Assembly: GCA_028455995.1 (NCBI GenBank) | Contig: JABELC010000011.1 | Span: 1,426,001 to 1,490,000 of the forward strand | Source: Scleromitrula shiraiana | Lineage: Eukaryota; Ascomycota; Leotiomycetes; Helotiales; Sclerotiniaceae | Length of the DNA stretch: 64,000 nt | Reading direction: 5' to 3' | In this document: positions 19,953 to 33,256 of the stretch, in pieces | How the letters are laid out: each line of letters starts with the position of its first letter | Position numbering within the stretch: the first letter of the stretch is position 1 | Notes under the pieces: model-generated | What the model was told of the DNA's origin: nothing | Database searches by the model: none | The model's input: only the letters and a program-made list of their open reading frames with translations | Program-made: the position numbers and the translations under genes

Positions 19953-21702
19953 TCATTCCGCCTGCGCCTGATACTGTTTCATAAAAGCCACCGCCTGTTC
20001 CATCGGATACCCGATGAATACAGGACCTGTAAACACCATTTGTGGACCCCCTCCTCCCTGTTTGGGTATATCATTCGGCTGGATGAAGGTTGGTTGGCTG
20101 TGGACTATTGGTGGTGTCGGTGGGTGATGTTCGTATGTTGTGGATGGAGGAGGAGCTTCGTTTTTGATCTCCTTTTGGTCTTGGCCGAAAGGACATTTTC
20201 CTGCCGGTCTGGTGGTTTCGATGGGAGGTGTTTGGGGATGAGAAGATAGTTTCGTGTCTCCATGTGTGGCGGCGTTGGACTCTGCCATGTGCCCAAATGG
20301 ACATTTGCCTGCGGGTTTGCTTTGAAAACTTTCCAAAGGGACGGATACGGGTGCGGGAGGTGGAGAGATGGGTCGTTCTGAAGGTTGATCAAATGGGACA
20401 GATATTCCCCAAGGCCTACTCGGGGATTCTCCAACCCTAACTTCTTTTAATGGTCTGTCAAAACGGCTTTCTCTGTCATCTGCCGGGGCTGACTGGGTTT
20501 CTATTAGAGGTTCAATTCCATCGGCACTGACAGCATTTGCCCAGTTCTCCACTCGTTCATTTGAAGATCGTTCAACCTCATAAGCTTCTTGCTCTTCCTT
20601 GGTTGGTAGCATAGGTTGATGTTTTTGACCTAATCCTTGAATCATGCTCACTAAATTTCCATATTTGGCATCCAACATTCTAACATCATCCTCATTTCTT
20701 TGATATCGCTTAACGCATATCTCATGACTGCGAGGGATCTCGTGTTTATGAGTCTCAAAATAACGTGCTATTTCTTCAGGGGAGTGTTGATCAAGGTATC
20801 GGATAGGGCATTTTGCGGCAGAGCCTGTTGCGGATGGAGGTGGGGAGGACATCGTTTCTGCATACATCTGTGCGCATATCGGGTCTGTAGAATGATGGGG
20901 GGTAGGATCTTTAGTATCCGATGGAGTCAAAGGTCGATCGGATTCACGAGTACTGGTACCCTGAGAATTTGGTTTCTTTGGGAATTTCGTACCGTCAGGC
21001 ATGGTTACAAATGGACACGATAATGAACTTTTCTTTCCTGGCACTGTAAAATCCTGCTCAAGAACAGTCGAGAGGGACGTAGGACGTGCGGACAATCTCA
21101 TATTACTACTTCCACCGGATATACTCTTACTCATGGTAGATCCGGTTGATTTTCCTGCTATTGCCGCAAGCTTCTGGGCTGCACGTCTTCCGTCTCTTAT
21201 CGCAACCGCAGTCTGTTGTTTTGATATTGGTTGTTTACGCAATGGCAAGGGGACGAAGCCGTTGCGATCAGGGGGTGTAACTTGTAAATCTGGAGGAAGT
21301 TGTAATTTTGCTAATGTACTATGTATCTCTGGATCTGCAGGAGCATATTTATCTGCTAGATATTGATACTATGAAAAGAATTTGGTTAGTTTTGATATAG
21401 CCAAGTCTTTGAAGATGCAAACAATAAAGATAAAAATGAAATCAGACATTGGTAATAGTTGTCGGCATTGCTACTTTGTAGCTTTGTTCTAGAGCTATTG
21501 TTGTTCATCCTTTAAAATGGCAGGAATGATGCTAGGAGGCAAAAATAAAGATTATATGACTTACTTGAGAATGCGAGTACCGCAGCTTGTGTTCTAAGAT
21601 TATCTTCCTATCACTTAGTAATTGTACTTCATCTGCTAGTACATTGAAATTTTCAATTAATGTATTGGTAATTTCCTCATAATCGAGATCTTGAAATGTC
21701 AT
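19953..21702 (-). CDS. Unrecognised protein with repeated Cys-Pro-Phe/Ile motifs
   Basis: Two exons, 21702-21565 and 21368-19953, joined across a 195-nt intron (GTAAGT to CATAG), give 517 residues. The first exon encodes a heptad-like helix, probably coiled coil (NTLIENFNVLADEVQLLSDR), and the join reads SHSQ/YQYLADKYAP. Later come four short Cys motifs: CPFVTMPDG, KCPIRYLDQHSP, KCPFGHMAE and KCPFGQDQ, the last two in similar Pro-rich surroundings (RPAGKCPFG, KPAGKCPFG). Between them is a conserved-looking block (EIARYFETHKHEIPRSHEIC) with ordered His and Cys residues. I do not recognise the family; motif spacing might bind metal or haem, but that is speculation. An additional small exon inside the long intron cannot be excluded. 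Confidence 0.7.
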
Positions 21703-23180
21703 GATGTAGAAAAAAAGAGAGGAAAAGAGAAGATAAAGGAAAGAAAGGACGAGATAGAAGAGAAGAAGAAGAGGAAGAGGAAGAAGAAAAAAAAAGCAAG
21801 AAATTGAAGTTATTGAAGTATGAGAGAAAGAAGAGATGATTGTAATTTGTTAAGTTTGAGTTTGAATGCAAGAAGACTTTTTGTTGTGACAAGTTTTTAA
21901 AGCTAAGATTTAAGCGGCTAGTACACTAACAAACTTGGGTTTTTACCTCTAACAGGAGGGCCCAGTAACTCTTGAGTAGTCAACGTCAACTAATATACCG
22001 ATGGACATTATAGAACTAAGTTTTAGTCATCGTTGTTTTCGTCCGACCAGTGAACAGTAAAGCTCTCAATGCTATTGAGCTTGATTATCAAAGAGACAAG
22101 CGGGGTAAAGAGAACCTAGTAGTAGACTTAAGGGATTTCTTGCTTAAGAAATATATCTTCGGGCTTTCATTAGCCACATGGGAATCTCTTAATGGCATGA
22201 AGCTTAGAAGGTTGGAGATTCTCATCAATTGATATTCATATATATCGATAACAGGTACGCATCATCATCATCATCTTACACAATACAGTATATTTATCCG
22301 CTATTGAACATCCCCCAACAGCTTCGGGCAGGTTATATAACCTTGGAGCTATTGGATCTCTATCTCTACTACTATAAGTACTCTATTATAATTAGAACTG
22401 GAAACTCTTTAACCACACATTACCAACAATTATAAAGTACCAACTAGATATGCCCAACAAACCGCCCTGGAGGCTGGAGCGTTAAAAAGACTTTTCATAA
22501 GGCTACGTACTCCTCCTATAGCATTGCATATGTAGATTGGATTGGATTAGGCCCCATGATGATTCTGGAAGGATTTTATATCCAATTTTGGTGTAAACAT
22601 ATGAAGCCTCTATAATTGGTGAATATAAGAAGACTCTATCTATTTCTGCGAGCGTCAAGGGGTTTTCGATGATCCTTCAATGTACCCACGATTTCCTAAT
22701 AAGCACTTGATCCTCATTGCAGTTGACTATTCGAGTAATGACTAGTTGGGTCGGAAGGGGTTCAATGATAATGATTAGGTACGGAAGTAGATACGAAGAT
22801 ATCTAGTAATAAATCTAGACAAAACAACCTTGCAACCTTTAACTTATTATCATATCAATATGCCCAAATGAGCAGCAATGCAACCTCAAAATCTTGGAAG
22901 ATATACATTATCTGGATAGTATATTTGTTCTATTGAAAACACACAGCATTTTGTTCTTTGCTATATAACTTATAAAATCCCCAATTCTCGTTTGTACCTG
23001 ATATTAATTCTAAAATTGGAAGCTGGCCCCCTTCTATGCAACGGCGATCAGAAATTCCCCATACAATACGGAGAACTAATTACATACCTATATTCTTGAG
23101 AGACTCGTCTTCGCGTCCAAAATTTATTTCTTCGCGCATCACTTCCTTGGTCGCCATACCGATGAAATATAACATTTAGA
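21703..23180. other. Divergent spacer
   Basis: About 1.5 kb between two divergent genes. The first 200 bases form a purine-rich (AAGAAGAGG) leader of the minus-strand gene. Two open frames (22050-22232 and 22229-22435) lack protein-like features. No gene is supported. Confidence 0.4.
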
Positions 23181-26100
23181 ATGTCTGCCAGAAGCGCATC
23201 GATATGTTCAATTTCCTCCGCGGGGTCTGGGAATCAATTGACGGCTACATCCACAATGGAGAAGAGTGCATTTGATCGACTTCCTGAAGAAATCATTCTA
23301 CAGTAAGTATATTTTTTAAGAGAAACTTCATCTATTATCCAAATTTTAACCACATACTCTAGGGTTATGCTCCTTGCCAATGCGAACACATTTGCGTCTC
23401 TTACCCTATTAAATTCGAGATGGAGGAACATCTCGCAACAAGCCTATCTCTACTCTCACCACCTCTCTCGATGTCTTTCTTACTCGGCTGCCCACCACAC
23501 AACCTCCGCTTCAAAGGATAAAGATGATCTACCACGACTCCGAAGTCTTTTTGCTCAAGAGGTCAAGCGCAATTTATTTGAGGCATATCTAAGTCCTACG
23601 GAAACTATCATAAACCTCGTCTCATCTTCAATAAGTTCATCTAGTGCGCCTGGAGGGGAGGCTTGTCATTTCTCTATTTCTCCTCGTGGGGTTTTAGTGC
23701 TGGCATATAATTCATCTCGAATTCACATTATAGATATTGCGGCTCCTGAAGTACATATTATACGAGAGCTTAAAATCCTGAGAAGGCCAGCTGCTACAAC
23801 AATCACAGATAATGGCTCCGTCCTTGCGGTCCTTTCTACCGACCTTCAGGTTGATCTTTACGACTTGACTGTACACCCTCCCAAACATACTAGGGCCGTA
23901 ACATTGGATCACACTCCGCGAACCATTGCTCTTTCTCCTAGTGGTCAAGTTCTTGCAGCGGCTTATGAGTAAGTATCTTTATTTCATTATACTTTACTTG
24001 TTTCCTTATTCTTATCAAGGTTGATTTTCGTTAACCTGTATATCTTAAATATATCATTTTTCTCCTACTATTTGTTGTGCATTGGAGTGTTACTGACTTC
24101 AATTCTTTTTCAGCTCTGGTGTGGAATTAACCTCACTCCTCGAAGTCAGTACAAGCCGAGCAGTAAAAGCGTATGGCGTTGATTCCTTGACTTTCTCTCG
24201 TGACTCTGATTTGTTGCTTGGCACAACACTGCAATCTAGAAACCCTAGCACTGTCGTTCTCACCGCGCCATATTACGACCCGGGAAGTGTATCTCCAGAT
24301 GAGAGTATAAGTGCTTTATGGACCACATCCATTCTTTTCCCGAATGGTAGCCGTGATTGCAGTCATGCGGTGCTACTCCCAAGTCCCCATGATGAGGAGG
24401 CTAGTTGGACTTTCACTTACGATCGTATATTTGAAACTTTCCGTGCTGTGCGGATTGATGATCTGCGGAATGGAAAAGTTCACTTTGTGGGACCCAATGG
24501 TGAAACCCCAGCATCAAAAGCAGCAGCCAATAAGTCTGGCGATTTGGCTGCAGTAGGTTACAATCGTGGATCTATATGGCTATGGGGAATTCCAGAGAAT
24601 CTGGATTCAATACCCAGTGCTGCGACAGGAACGAATAGTAATGCAGAAACCGAGCCAGGGACACCACTGAGTCAAATAGGACGAAGAAACAGTGCACCAT
24701 CACTACGTTCCTTCAATAGGTCCCTAGAGCATAATGTTAGGGTTCCACAGTGGCAACTACTTTGCGACAGGTCTCGAAATACCTTTGTTGAAGGTCGCAA
24801 AATTACGTCTTTAGATGGCGTGAGTGCCTTGAGTTGGGTGCAAGGCGATACAAAAAGTATGAGCAGCGAGAGACTGGTGGCTGTTGCTCCTGGAGTAAGA
24901 AGCTCGTCTCTGACCGGCGAAGACAATGACATGACTCCAGTGGACGGAGGCCGCATTTGTATATTGGATTTCAGCTGTAGTCCCAGGGGTGGCAAGAAAG
25001 TTACTGCTACCATAGAAGTTGGTTTGCGCGAGCCAGAAACTCTAGAGGAAGAACATAGAGATTTAGATACCGAAGTGGCCATTGTTAGGAGAAGAACGGT
25101 GGCTCAGCGTAGAAGTGCTCGCGCGAGTATCGCCCGTGCAGCCACTGCCATTACATGTCCCGAGGCACCGCCAATTCCAACCCTACCTGACAGAAGCGTC
25201 CAATCCACAACTCCTCTTCCAGCTCTTCCTAAAAGGCTGAGCCAAACAAACACTACCACCAATCGTTCTGAAACTGCTTCCGTTGATGAAGACCAGGAAG
25301 TCTTTGATGATCCTTACTCCCACACTGCACCTCGTTCCGGTACAACTCTTCGTCGTGCCGCTACAGCTGCAGCAGTAAATAGAAGATTACATCCTCGATC
25401 AGTCGCCCAAGAACATATTCAGTATCGTCGTGCGGATGGTCGTGAGGAGCACCCGCATGAAAGCGATGCAGATGGCTGGGAACCACCTCCTCCCCCTTAT
25501 CAGAAAGACCCACTACCTCCTCTACCAGAACACATTCAACGATCTATACTTGCAGATCATGCAAGGAGATTACAGAGGGCCAGTAACCAACGAAACACTG
25601 TTCTAGATTTTCCCGGTTTAGATGCCCCGGTTCTTCAGCGGCCACTGCCAGAAACATTACGCGAAGCGAGATATCCGTTTAACAGGTCTGTCAGTGACAC
25701 TGTAGCTGTCAATTCTGAAACGAGTCCTATAGATCATGAGGTGGTTAGACCAGTCTCAAATCCTGTTGAGTCTGCTGACCCTGCTGACCCTGATGATCTT
25801 TACAATGTATCTCCTATTGGGACACCACAACCAAGTCCTCCGAGACAAACAACCCATCAAATTCCCCGAAGACCTGTTGGGGCCAGCAGTGGTTTTAGAG
25901 ATACAAATGTAAATCGTTCGATGAGAGCTACTGTACATCAACCTGTTTCTCCAATTCCTCAACCGATGAATGAGACACTCGATCGACGCTTGTTAGACTG
26001 GGAAGACACGACAGTTGACGACCAAGTTTCTATCATGCAAGAAAGACCTGCAACTGCAGTAGCCGAACAAAATGAAAATTCACCTTCTCCGCAATCAAAT

Positions 26101-26961
26101 ACTGCTGAGCCACCCATATGTTCCGATCCCATTTCTGTACAAGAGAACTCCACATCGCCACAGGTTGAAGATACTACAAACTCGATGCTAGGATCCGATG
26201 AGCCAATCACGCCAATTTTGCGACGTTCGAGTACTGCTCCAGCGGGTCCAAATGTCTCAAGTGAAGCAGAAACAATTGAAATCTCGCAATTAGTCCTTCC
26301 CAGCGCAGACTTATTAGCACGGTTCAATAGTAGAAGCGGACGTCCAGCAAGCCTTATCGACCCATCCAGACGTCGTTCCGGCTCTCTACCTCGAGATGCA
26401 ATTCCTTTACAAGGCAGTATCAACTTTAACACAGAACAAACAAATCGATCTTCTACAGCCCCTCGTGCTGCCAGCGGCGCTGTACCTTCGACGCCACCTC
26501 ACTCTAATACCGCTCTATCCACTCGCAGCCAAGGCTCGCCCGCCTCTCGTAGATCAAGTCCTGGACGGAGACATTCCGGTTCCCCTAATAGTTTCCGACC
26601 TCCTCTCCAACGTCTCGAAACAATCTATAGCGCTTCATCCACCGGTAATAGGATCGCCTCACCTCCACCAGTACCCATCAACGTCACAAGAAAACCCAGT
26701 CGAGCAGAGCGAAACGCAGCAAGAAATATTAAAGATGCTCAACGCAAGGGTTGGAGACAAAGTATGAAACCGAGGAAGAATAGAGATGGGGATAGAGATA
26801 TGAGGAGAAGTGATGCGGCGAGTAGTGCGGGCTGGACGGACGTTACGTGGGATTCTAGACCGACTACTTCGCCTGTGGCGTATGAGACTTATGGGTCTGC
26901 TACTACTACTGGTGGTACACAGCAGCAGAAGAAGTTGGGAGGGAAGTGTAGCATTATGTGA
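23181..26961 (+). CDS. F-box and beta-propeller protein with long disordered region and CaaX terminus
   Basis: Three exons, 23181-23302, 23363-23968 and 24114-26961 (introns 60 and 145 nt), give 1191 residues. An F-box sits at about 31-75 (FDRLPEEIILQVMLLANANT, then SLTLLNSRWRNISQQAYLY). Next is a divergent beta-propeller: SISPRGVLVLAYNSSRIHII, TITDNGSVLAVLSTDLQVDL, IALSPSGQVLAAAYEDSGVE and DLAAVGYNRGSIWLW are repeat-like. From about 430 on it is Ser/Pro/Arg-rich and disordered, with several poly-Pro runs. The final residues GGKCSIM form a CaaX box of farnesylation type. F-box proteins bring substrates to SCF ubiquitin ligases; lipid anchoring would place this one on a membrane. The substrate is unknown. 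Confidence 0.8.
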
Positions 26962-28460
26962 TTGGATTTTGAATTGCGGGTTTGGTTTGGTTTGGGCTGG
27001 GATGGAGTAATGGGTTCATGGGTGGGTGGATATGGGCGTTTATCATATTGGTTAAGGGGAAAGAAAAGTAAAGGGTGTGTTTGGAAATGCATTCTTGCCG
27101 TTATGATATCAAATGAACAATTGGGCGTATGCATGGATTGGCGCATGAAAAGTGAAAAAGATAACCCGATTTGATTTTAAATGCAAGGAAATGAAATGAT
27201 GACACTGGATATTTATATCTACTTTTCAAAAATATTCTCATCGAATTCATTGCATTGTATGTATTGGATAATTAGATATACTAAACATAAACCAGCCGTC
27301 ATAATTTTATAAACATATACGTATATTTCCTCTCTTCGAATTATATTCTCAGTTATTTCAGACCTCTTTCTTATTCCTTCCTTCCTTCCCTACTTAAATA
27401 ACCTACCCACATCTTCGCTTACGAGCAAGAGGGGGCGGTCTTGATAGTAATATTTAATTCCGATTTTATAGTATTGATGATAAACTCCAAGCTGGATGTT
27501 ATATACAATACCTAATAATTTAACATATGGGCATGGAAAATAGACGCATGGAACTTGAGCACCCGGTAAGAGATCATTGAGACGAGAAGTATCATCGTGT
27601 AGAGTTCTAGAATATCGTTTTCCCTGCGACTATCTGGTCTTTATTGGATATGGTATTGGTGTTATGAGAATCCTGTTTGTTTTATTGATTTTGGTGGTTA
27701 GGGAATGGAATGGAGAGGAGAGGAATGGAAAGGAGAGGAAAGGAGAGGAGAGGAAAGGAGAGGAAAGGAAAGTAAAATAAATCTTTTATTTACCTTACCT
27801 CTAAATTAAATACCACATCAACAAACCCACTCACTCACTCACCCACTCACTCAGTAACCACCCAACCACCAACAAAAGCAACCAGTAGCCATCAAAACAA
27901 AAAGCGAAAACAAAGAAAGAACCAAAGATCCGACAAGCACCAGTATTTCTACATATATGAGAACAAATAAATCTATAACATAGATAATATTTTTAGATTC
28001 GGAGATCTCTGGATGCTGAGAAGATCCTGGATGCTGAGATGGCAAGATTAGAATATATGTCACTTAAATAACTAGTAGATGAATGAGTATCTATGTGCTT
28101 GGTAATGAATGCTGTAAATAGTATGTATATATATATATATATATAAAGAAGAGGTACTCGTACATATAAATATGGGGGGATTTTTGGTTTTCTTGTTGAA
28201 GTGCTAGTGATGCGTGGATTATCATCATATATATTATCATCATATATATATATATATAAATGTAGATTGGATACCATGTTATTGTTGTGAGTGAGTGAGT
28301 GAGTGTATCATGATAGTAGGTAGATTATTTTATTATTTTATTTATTTATTCGCTTATATATGAGTTTGATGTTGTATATATATGCGTACAGTGTATACAT
28401 ACAGTGTACTGAATATGAGTATCTATTATTTACTATCTCGGATTATTTGGGAAATTTGGG

Positions 28461-28494
<34 letters not shown>

Positions 28495-29024
28495 TAGAAA
28501 AATCCATCTCTCTCATTTCTCCACCATTCTTTTGATTAAACAGAATTATTATATATTATTTATTACTTTCTCCAATGCAAAAAACTCGTGGCTACTAGTA
28601 AAAACTTCAATAATATCTATACTATTGTATGTTTGTATGTTTGTTGGGAAATGCCAAAGACTAGTAGTATCTCATGTAGTCATCCATATATACAAAATGA
28701 CCGTCATCGAAATCATGTTGAGCGTAAGATTTTGGAGGGTGTGGAGATTATTGCATGATAGAGGTACCTAGTGCGAGGTACCCAGATAGACCTAAAACAC
28801 CCATTTCTAATATACATGCCAGCGGAATAGCGGGAATACGATCTGAGACCTAGACAAGAGCGATAGGAATTATATATTTGAGACTTGAGGATTTGAAATA
28901 CTAGTTGACGAGTTCCAACGACCATGTGGATATTCGAAGGACGATTGTGCTGTAGATCGAGGCGTTCTTCTTCTATGAGTGTGTCAAAATCAATACGTTA
29001 TAGCAACCGCCTTGTTACCATGGT
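26962..29024. other. Spacer with microsatellites
   Basis: About 2 kb without a supported gene. It includes a GGAAA/GGAGA run (27710-27775), CACTCACTCAC repeats (27828-27850), TA repeats (28123-28146 and 28227-28258) and a GA run (28472-28494). Open frames here are driven by repeats. Confidence 0.45.
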
Positions 29025-29732
29025 ACAATTATATGTGTCCACGGGCCATACCACACAGTTCTATACTACGATCGCGTCATGGCCTATCTGGAGCTTGCAG
29101 GATATAAATGCATTATAATCCCCATGCCATCCACCAACGGTATTGCACTCGCTGATCTAACAGAAGATATCGCAGCCATAAGATCGGTAATAGAGTAGGA
29201 GATTGATAACGGTGACGAAGTCGTTATAACAGCACATTTGTGGGGAGGAATGCCCACCACCAATTCTGTCGATGGGCTCGGGGTAGCTGATAGATTGAAA
29301 GAGGGAAAACTAGACGGAGTGAAGAAGTTGGCTTTTGTTGCCGTTTTTGTGATTCTAAAGGGTAAGAGTTTGTGGGAGGGTAATTAATATACGCAGAATG
29401 GCTTCACTGAAGCTGACATTCCGGTGGAAAACTTCTACCATGATTTAAATAGTAAGGATGCTGCTCTGTGGGCGGCTAAATTGAAACCACAAGGTTTTGA
29501 ATCGAGAATTATGGCCTAGGCTAAGGCTGAGGCGCATCTGTCTACTCCATCGACCTATCTTATCTGTGAAGATGATAGATCAATCCTACCGTTTTCGCAA
29601 GAGAAGATGATTTCTGATGCGAGAAATTCAGGAGCTTGTATAGAGGAAAAGCGACTGTTTGTTTCTCACAGTCCTCATTTGAGAGAACCGGAATTTGTCT
29701 CCAAGTTTATTAGAAGAGCCGCAGGAGGATGA
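29025..29732 (+). pseudogene. Dead alpha/beta-hydrolase gene
   Basis: Conceptual translation from about 29025 reads as a small alpha/beta hydrolase: VHGPYHTVLYYDRVMAYLEL (oxyanion region), then GDEVVITAHLWGGMP at the nucleophile elbow and SHSPHLREPEFVSKFI with the catalytic His near the end (stop TGA 29730-29732). Active relatives have AHSxGG; here the nucleophile Ser is Leu (codon TTG). There is a TAG after AIRSVIE and a second TAG after SRIMA. A probable ancestral intron lies between the two halves (donor GTAAGA near 29361, acceptor ATACGCAG before NGFTEADIP). No starting ATG is in frame. Both TAGs could come from CAG by C-to-T change at CpA, the RIP pattern. No function is expected. Confidence 0.8.
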
Positions 29733-32150
29733 GTTTAAGAAGAAATTTTAAAGCACATTTTATGTATCGAAAAAACTACTTCTTTTGGTAGCTCTTATCC
29801 AAAGCTTCGGGTTGAAGAAGACCTTAATCACTCGATTTTCTAGACCATCTTAGACATTTGAAAGGGAGATGGGAATCAATATCCATTTGTGTATGACTGA
29901 CATAATCTGCTGCTTTTCTCATTACGAATCCATTTTGAGCCGGCCAATGACCCTTAAAGGGTTTACATGGAGAACAATGGAATGTTGACTTTCTCATCTG
30001 ATAACCAGTCTCCTTAGTGACGTTCCGTATTCTCCTACGTAATATCGGATAACAGTATAATTTAAAAATATGCGTGTCAATGTATTGAAGTTGTGAGAGT
30101 GTTACATCGGGTGAGGAGAAGGCCACGAAGATTGAAGCATGTGATTGGATTTCCAACAGAATGTCAGTATTGAAGTCATTAATAATACTCGTTGATGGAG
30201 AAGTATAATGTATTCCATTGTGGATTTCTGCAGTTGTTAATTGCAATCCTCTTTCTATTGCAAGATCCAAAAGATGCTAGGATTGCACGGGTAATTATTG
30301 CTGTTTAACCATATATATATGTATATATGTTTAACCCCTAAGGTATGATATCTCAAGACTTCGAGAAATGATTCAATATCCAAAGAGGACGTATATAGCA
30401 GATGCCAATATCTGGACTCTAGACAGATTTAGGCATTGACTGACCCCTTGTAAGGTCGAGAAAGTATTGAAATTAAATCCTTGTTTAAAGCCGATAATTC
30501 TGAAGTGGTTGTATTGAATGAGTATTGAAGTGCACATCAATAAAAACGCTTAATTTCTCAGACTTTGTGTTGGACTTGGTCCCACTTCACACCAATATTG
30601 ATGAGTGAGTTTGGTTCACTGATGGACACGCAATACAACTACCGTACAGTAGGAATTACTCCTCAGTTATAGGGGAAGAGGACTGAGGATTAATAACAAC
30701 AAAGAGCGGTCAATAGTACCTACGTTGTATACCCCTAGACCCTGATAAGGGGAATTCGATACCGAAAATCCAGAAGGTTTGATTTTAATGAGAACTGTTG
30801 CCGTTGACGGGTCCGAATGTGGGGTACTTGTGAAGATCCATAATGTAATGTGCTGGGGAGAATACTTAGATTTCCGAAAAGAGTCGAAAAGAAATTCATA
30901 GCTGGTGGAGGAACACGTCCTCAATGTCTCAAGCGATATTATTGAAGCATGCAAGATGTCGGAACAGTCCCCGCCGAGTTGACAGGGTGTCAAATAATGT
31001 CAAAGATATTGATGTCGATACTGTGCTGCAGGTTCTCGAATGTTAAGTTCAAAATATGAATGTGAAATTTCGACGTTGAGAGACTTGCACTTGATGTGAA
31101 GAAAGTGAACCATGGTAACTGACATCTATTGTGTTCAGATGGCCTAATTGGGAAAGATTGATGACAAAAAATTTCACAACGATGGAGCTCCACGTGATGA
31201 AACTATTTTCATGCACGACTTTAAAAGCGCCGACTCTCTTTTACATCCATCGGTTTGATTCGGTGACCTTTCATGCATGTCTGGCATCCTGAATTAAGAC
31301 GTGCAACAAAAAAAAATCCAGTTCTTGGTTTACAGTATCACGTGTGATGAGATTACAATTTCTCATCCGAATTTGCTTGTTTAGTCCGCAAATAGCTCTT
31401 TTTGTAGATCATATGCCGGTAGACGTAGTTGGAGGAGATTAAACGTTCTTTATGAGAAGTTGTTGTACAAAATTTGTGTCTTGAAGAAGGCATGGATCAT
31501 TCCCGTTGAAAACCCCCACGTGGAACTATTGCTTGGAGTTGATAAACGTCTTCAGGTAGGACAAAGTACCTACTTATTAGGTAGAGTAGGATTCTCAACC
31601 GGATTTGTTCACAAATGGCGTTCGTTACTTTTGTCAATTCTTGGTTTTTAATATCCGAATGAAGACCGCCCAGCTTATTTGACATATGCTCGTCGATGGT
31701 GGAAATGCAACCCTCAACAACTTGATATCTTCAGCCATTATCCATTATTGGGATAAGATATCGGGAAGTCTAACCATGGTGCTATCCTCATTTAAAAAAT
31801 TGATACGAAGAAGAGATACATAATTGGTAAGGTGGCTTGGGTTTTAAGCAGCTAGAAAGAATACTTGCATACAAAATTTGATAGTTAAGTAATAGTCGCG
31901 GCTCGTTAGTATCTGGGCACAACGTGAACCTCAGATGTTTTGTATACTAAACTTGGAGATGAAATTAAAGTTGGTGCTGGTGGTGGATTCCGTATGGTTC
32001 CGTCAAACCCCCTTTTTTTTCTTCTCCTGCGAATAATATATACGAGTGGAGGAGAAAGAAATGAAGCTACCAAATCAACTACGGGATATCCGACCGAGAC
32101 AGATTAATACCGCGTATAAAATAGGGTAAAAAATATACAGCCAGTAGATG

Positions 32151-32186
32151 GAAAATAGAAAATAGAAAGTAGAAAATAGAAAGTAA

Positions 32187-32245
<59 letters not shown>

Positions 32246-32270
32246 ATAGAAAATAGAAAATAAAAAATAG
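32151..32270. repeat. 14-bp minisatellite AGAAAATAGAAAGT
   Basis: About 120 bp of near-perfect tandem units alternating AGAAAAT and AGAAAGT. The long Phe/Leu/Ser frames seen on the other strand are artefacts of this repeat. Confidence 0.8.
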
Positions 32271-32311
32271 CTCGCTCGTCCCTCCCGAAGAAGGAGAGAA
32301 TCATATGCAGA

Positions 32312-32347
32312 AGAACTTTTAGAACTTTTAGAACTTTTAGAACTTTC
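32312..32347. repeat. 9-bp tandem repeat AGAACTTTT
   Basis: Four consecutive copies, the last slightly altered. Confidence 0.75.
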
Positions 32348-33184
32348 TAAGATTGATTGATTGATTCTAAAGACTTCCAAACCTAAACTAATAATGTTTA
32401 CTCAAATCTTGGGACTCAACACTTTTTCTACTTCTACTTCTTTTTCTTTTTATTCTCTACCATAGAGAATGTACCACGAAGTGCACAATTAATAACTGGA
32501 GAAAAAATGAATACATCGTATAGTAGCTGTTTATATATAGTAGCTGTTTATAGTAGCTGTTTAATATGTACATGTTTCTGTGAAGGAGCGAGAAGGGGGG
32601 GGGGGGAGATCAACCATAAGGTGTTGCCACAACATGATGCGCAATTGTAACAGCAAACCTTGAAACATTTATTACATATTGACAAGGTTTTTTCATTAGA
32701 GGAGGACGAATGAGACGAATGAGACGAATGAGACGAAAATAGCTTGAATTATCCATGCGAAAGCCACATTTATCTATTAACATTAACCAGATTAAACAAA
32801 ATGAGCTACAGAAACCAAAAAAAAAAGTTCCAGCCAGTACCAGCCCAATCCACCTTGGTATCCATCCAAAATGATGGTGTATCAATATTTTATGGGAACC
32901 ATCAAGATTTCAGATACTACTACTATTGTAATGTAATAATATCAATTTTATGAGGAGTTACTAGTTAGAATACTTTATAGAAAAGAGGAAACAAGAGAAT
33001 AAAAAAGAGGGAAAAAGAGGGAAAAAGAGGGAAAAAGAGGGAAAAGTACGGTCATTACTCAAATTCCTAGCAAATATATGAAAGAGAAAAAGATATATAA
33101 ATCAGACTATATCCCATCCCATCATTATATATATATATATATATATATATCTATTCTTTGATTTGGTTCTTTTCCCTTCTCTCT

Positions 33185-33256
33185 TTCAACCATATCAACC
33201 ATATCAACCATATCAACCATATCAACCATATCAACCATTTCAACCATATCAACCTA
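33185..33256. repeat. 9-bp tandem repeat CAACCATAT
   Basis: Eight consecutive copies, one with TTT in place of TAT. Another array (GAGGGAAAAA, four copies at 33006-33047) and a TA run (33127-33150) lie just upstream. Confidence 0.8.

Noticed and set aside
29824..31193. Minus-strand frames that might form a gene
   Set aside because: None has an in-frame ATG, adjoining frames cannot be joined by good splice sites, and no motif is recognised.
32075..32380. Phe/Leu/Ser-rich minus-strand frames resembling membrane repeats
   Set aside because: They are direct read-through of the 14-bp minisatellite and have no coding signal.
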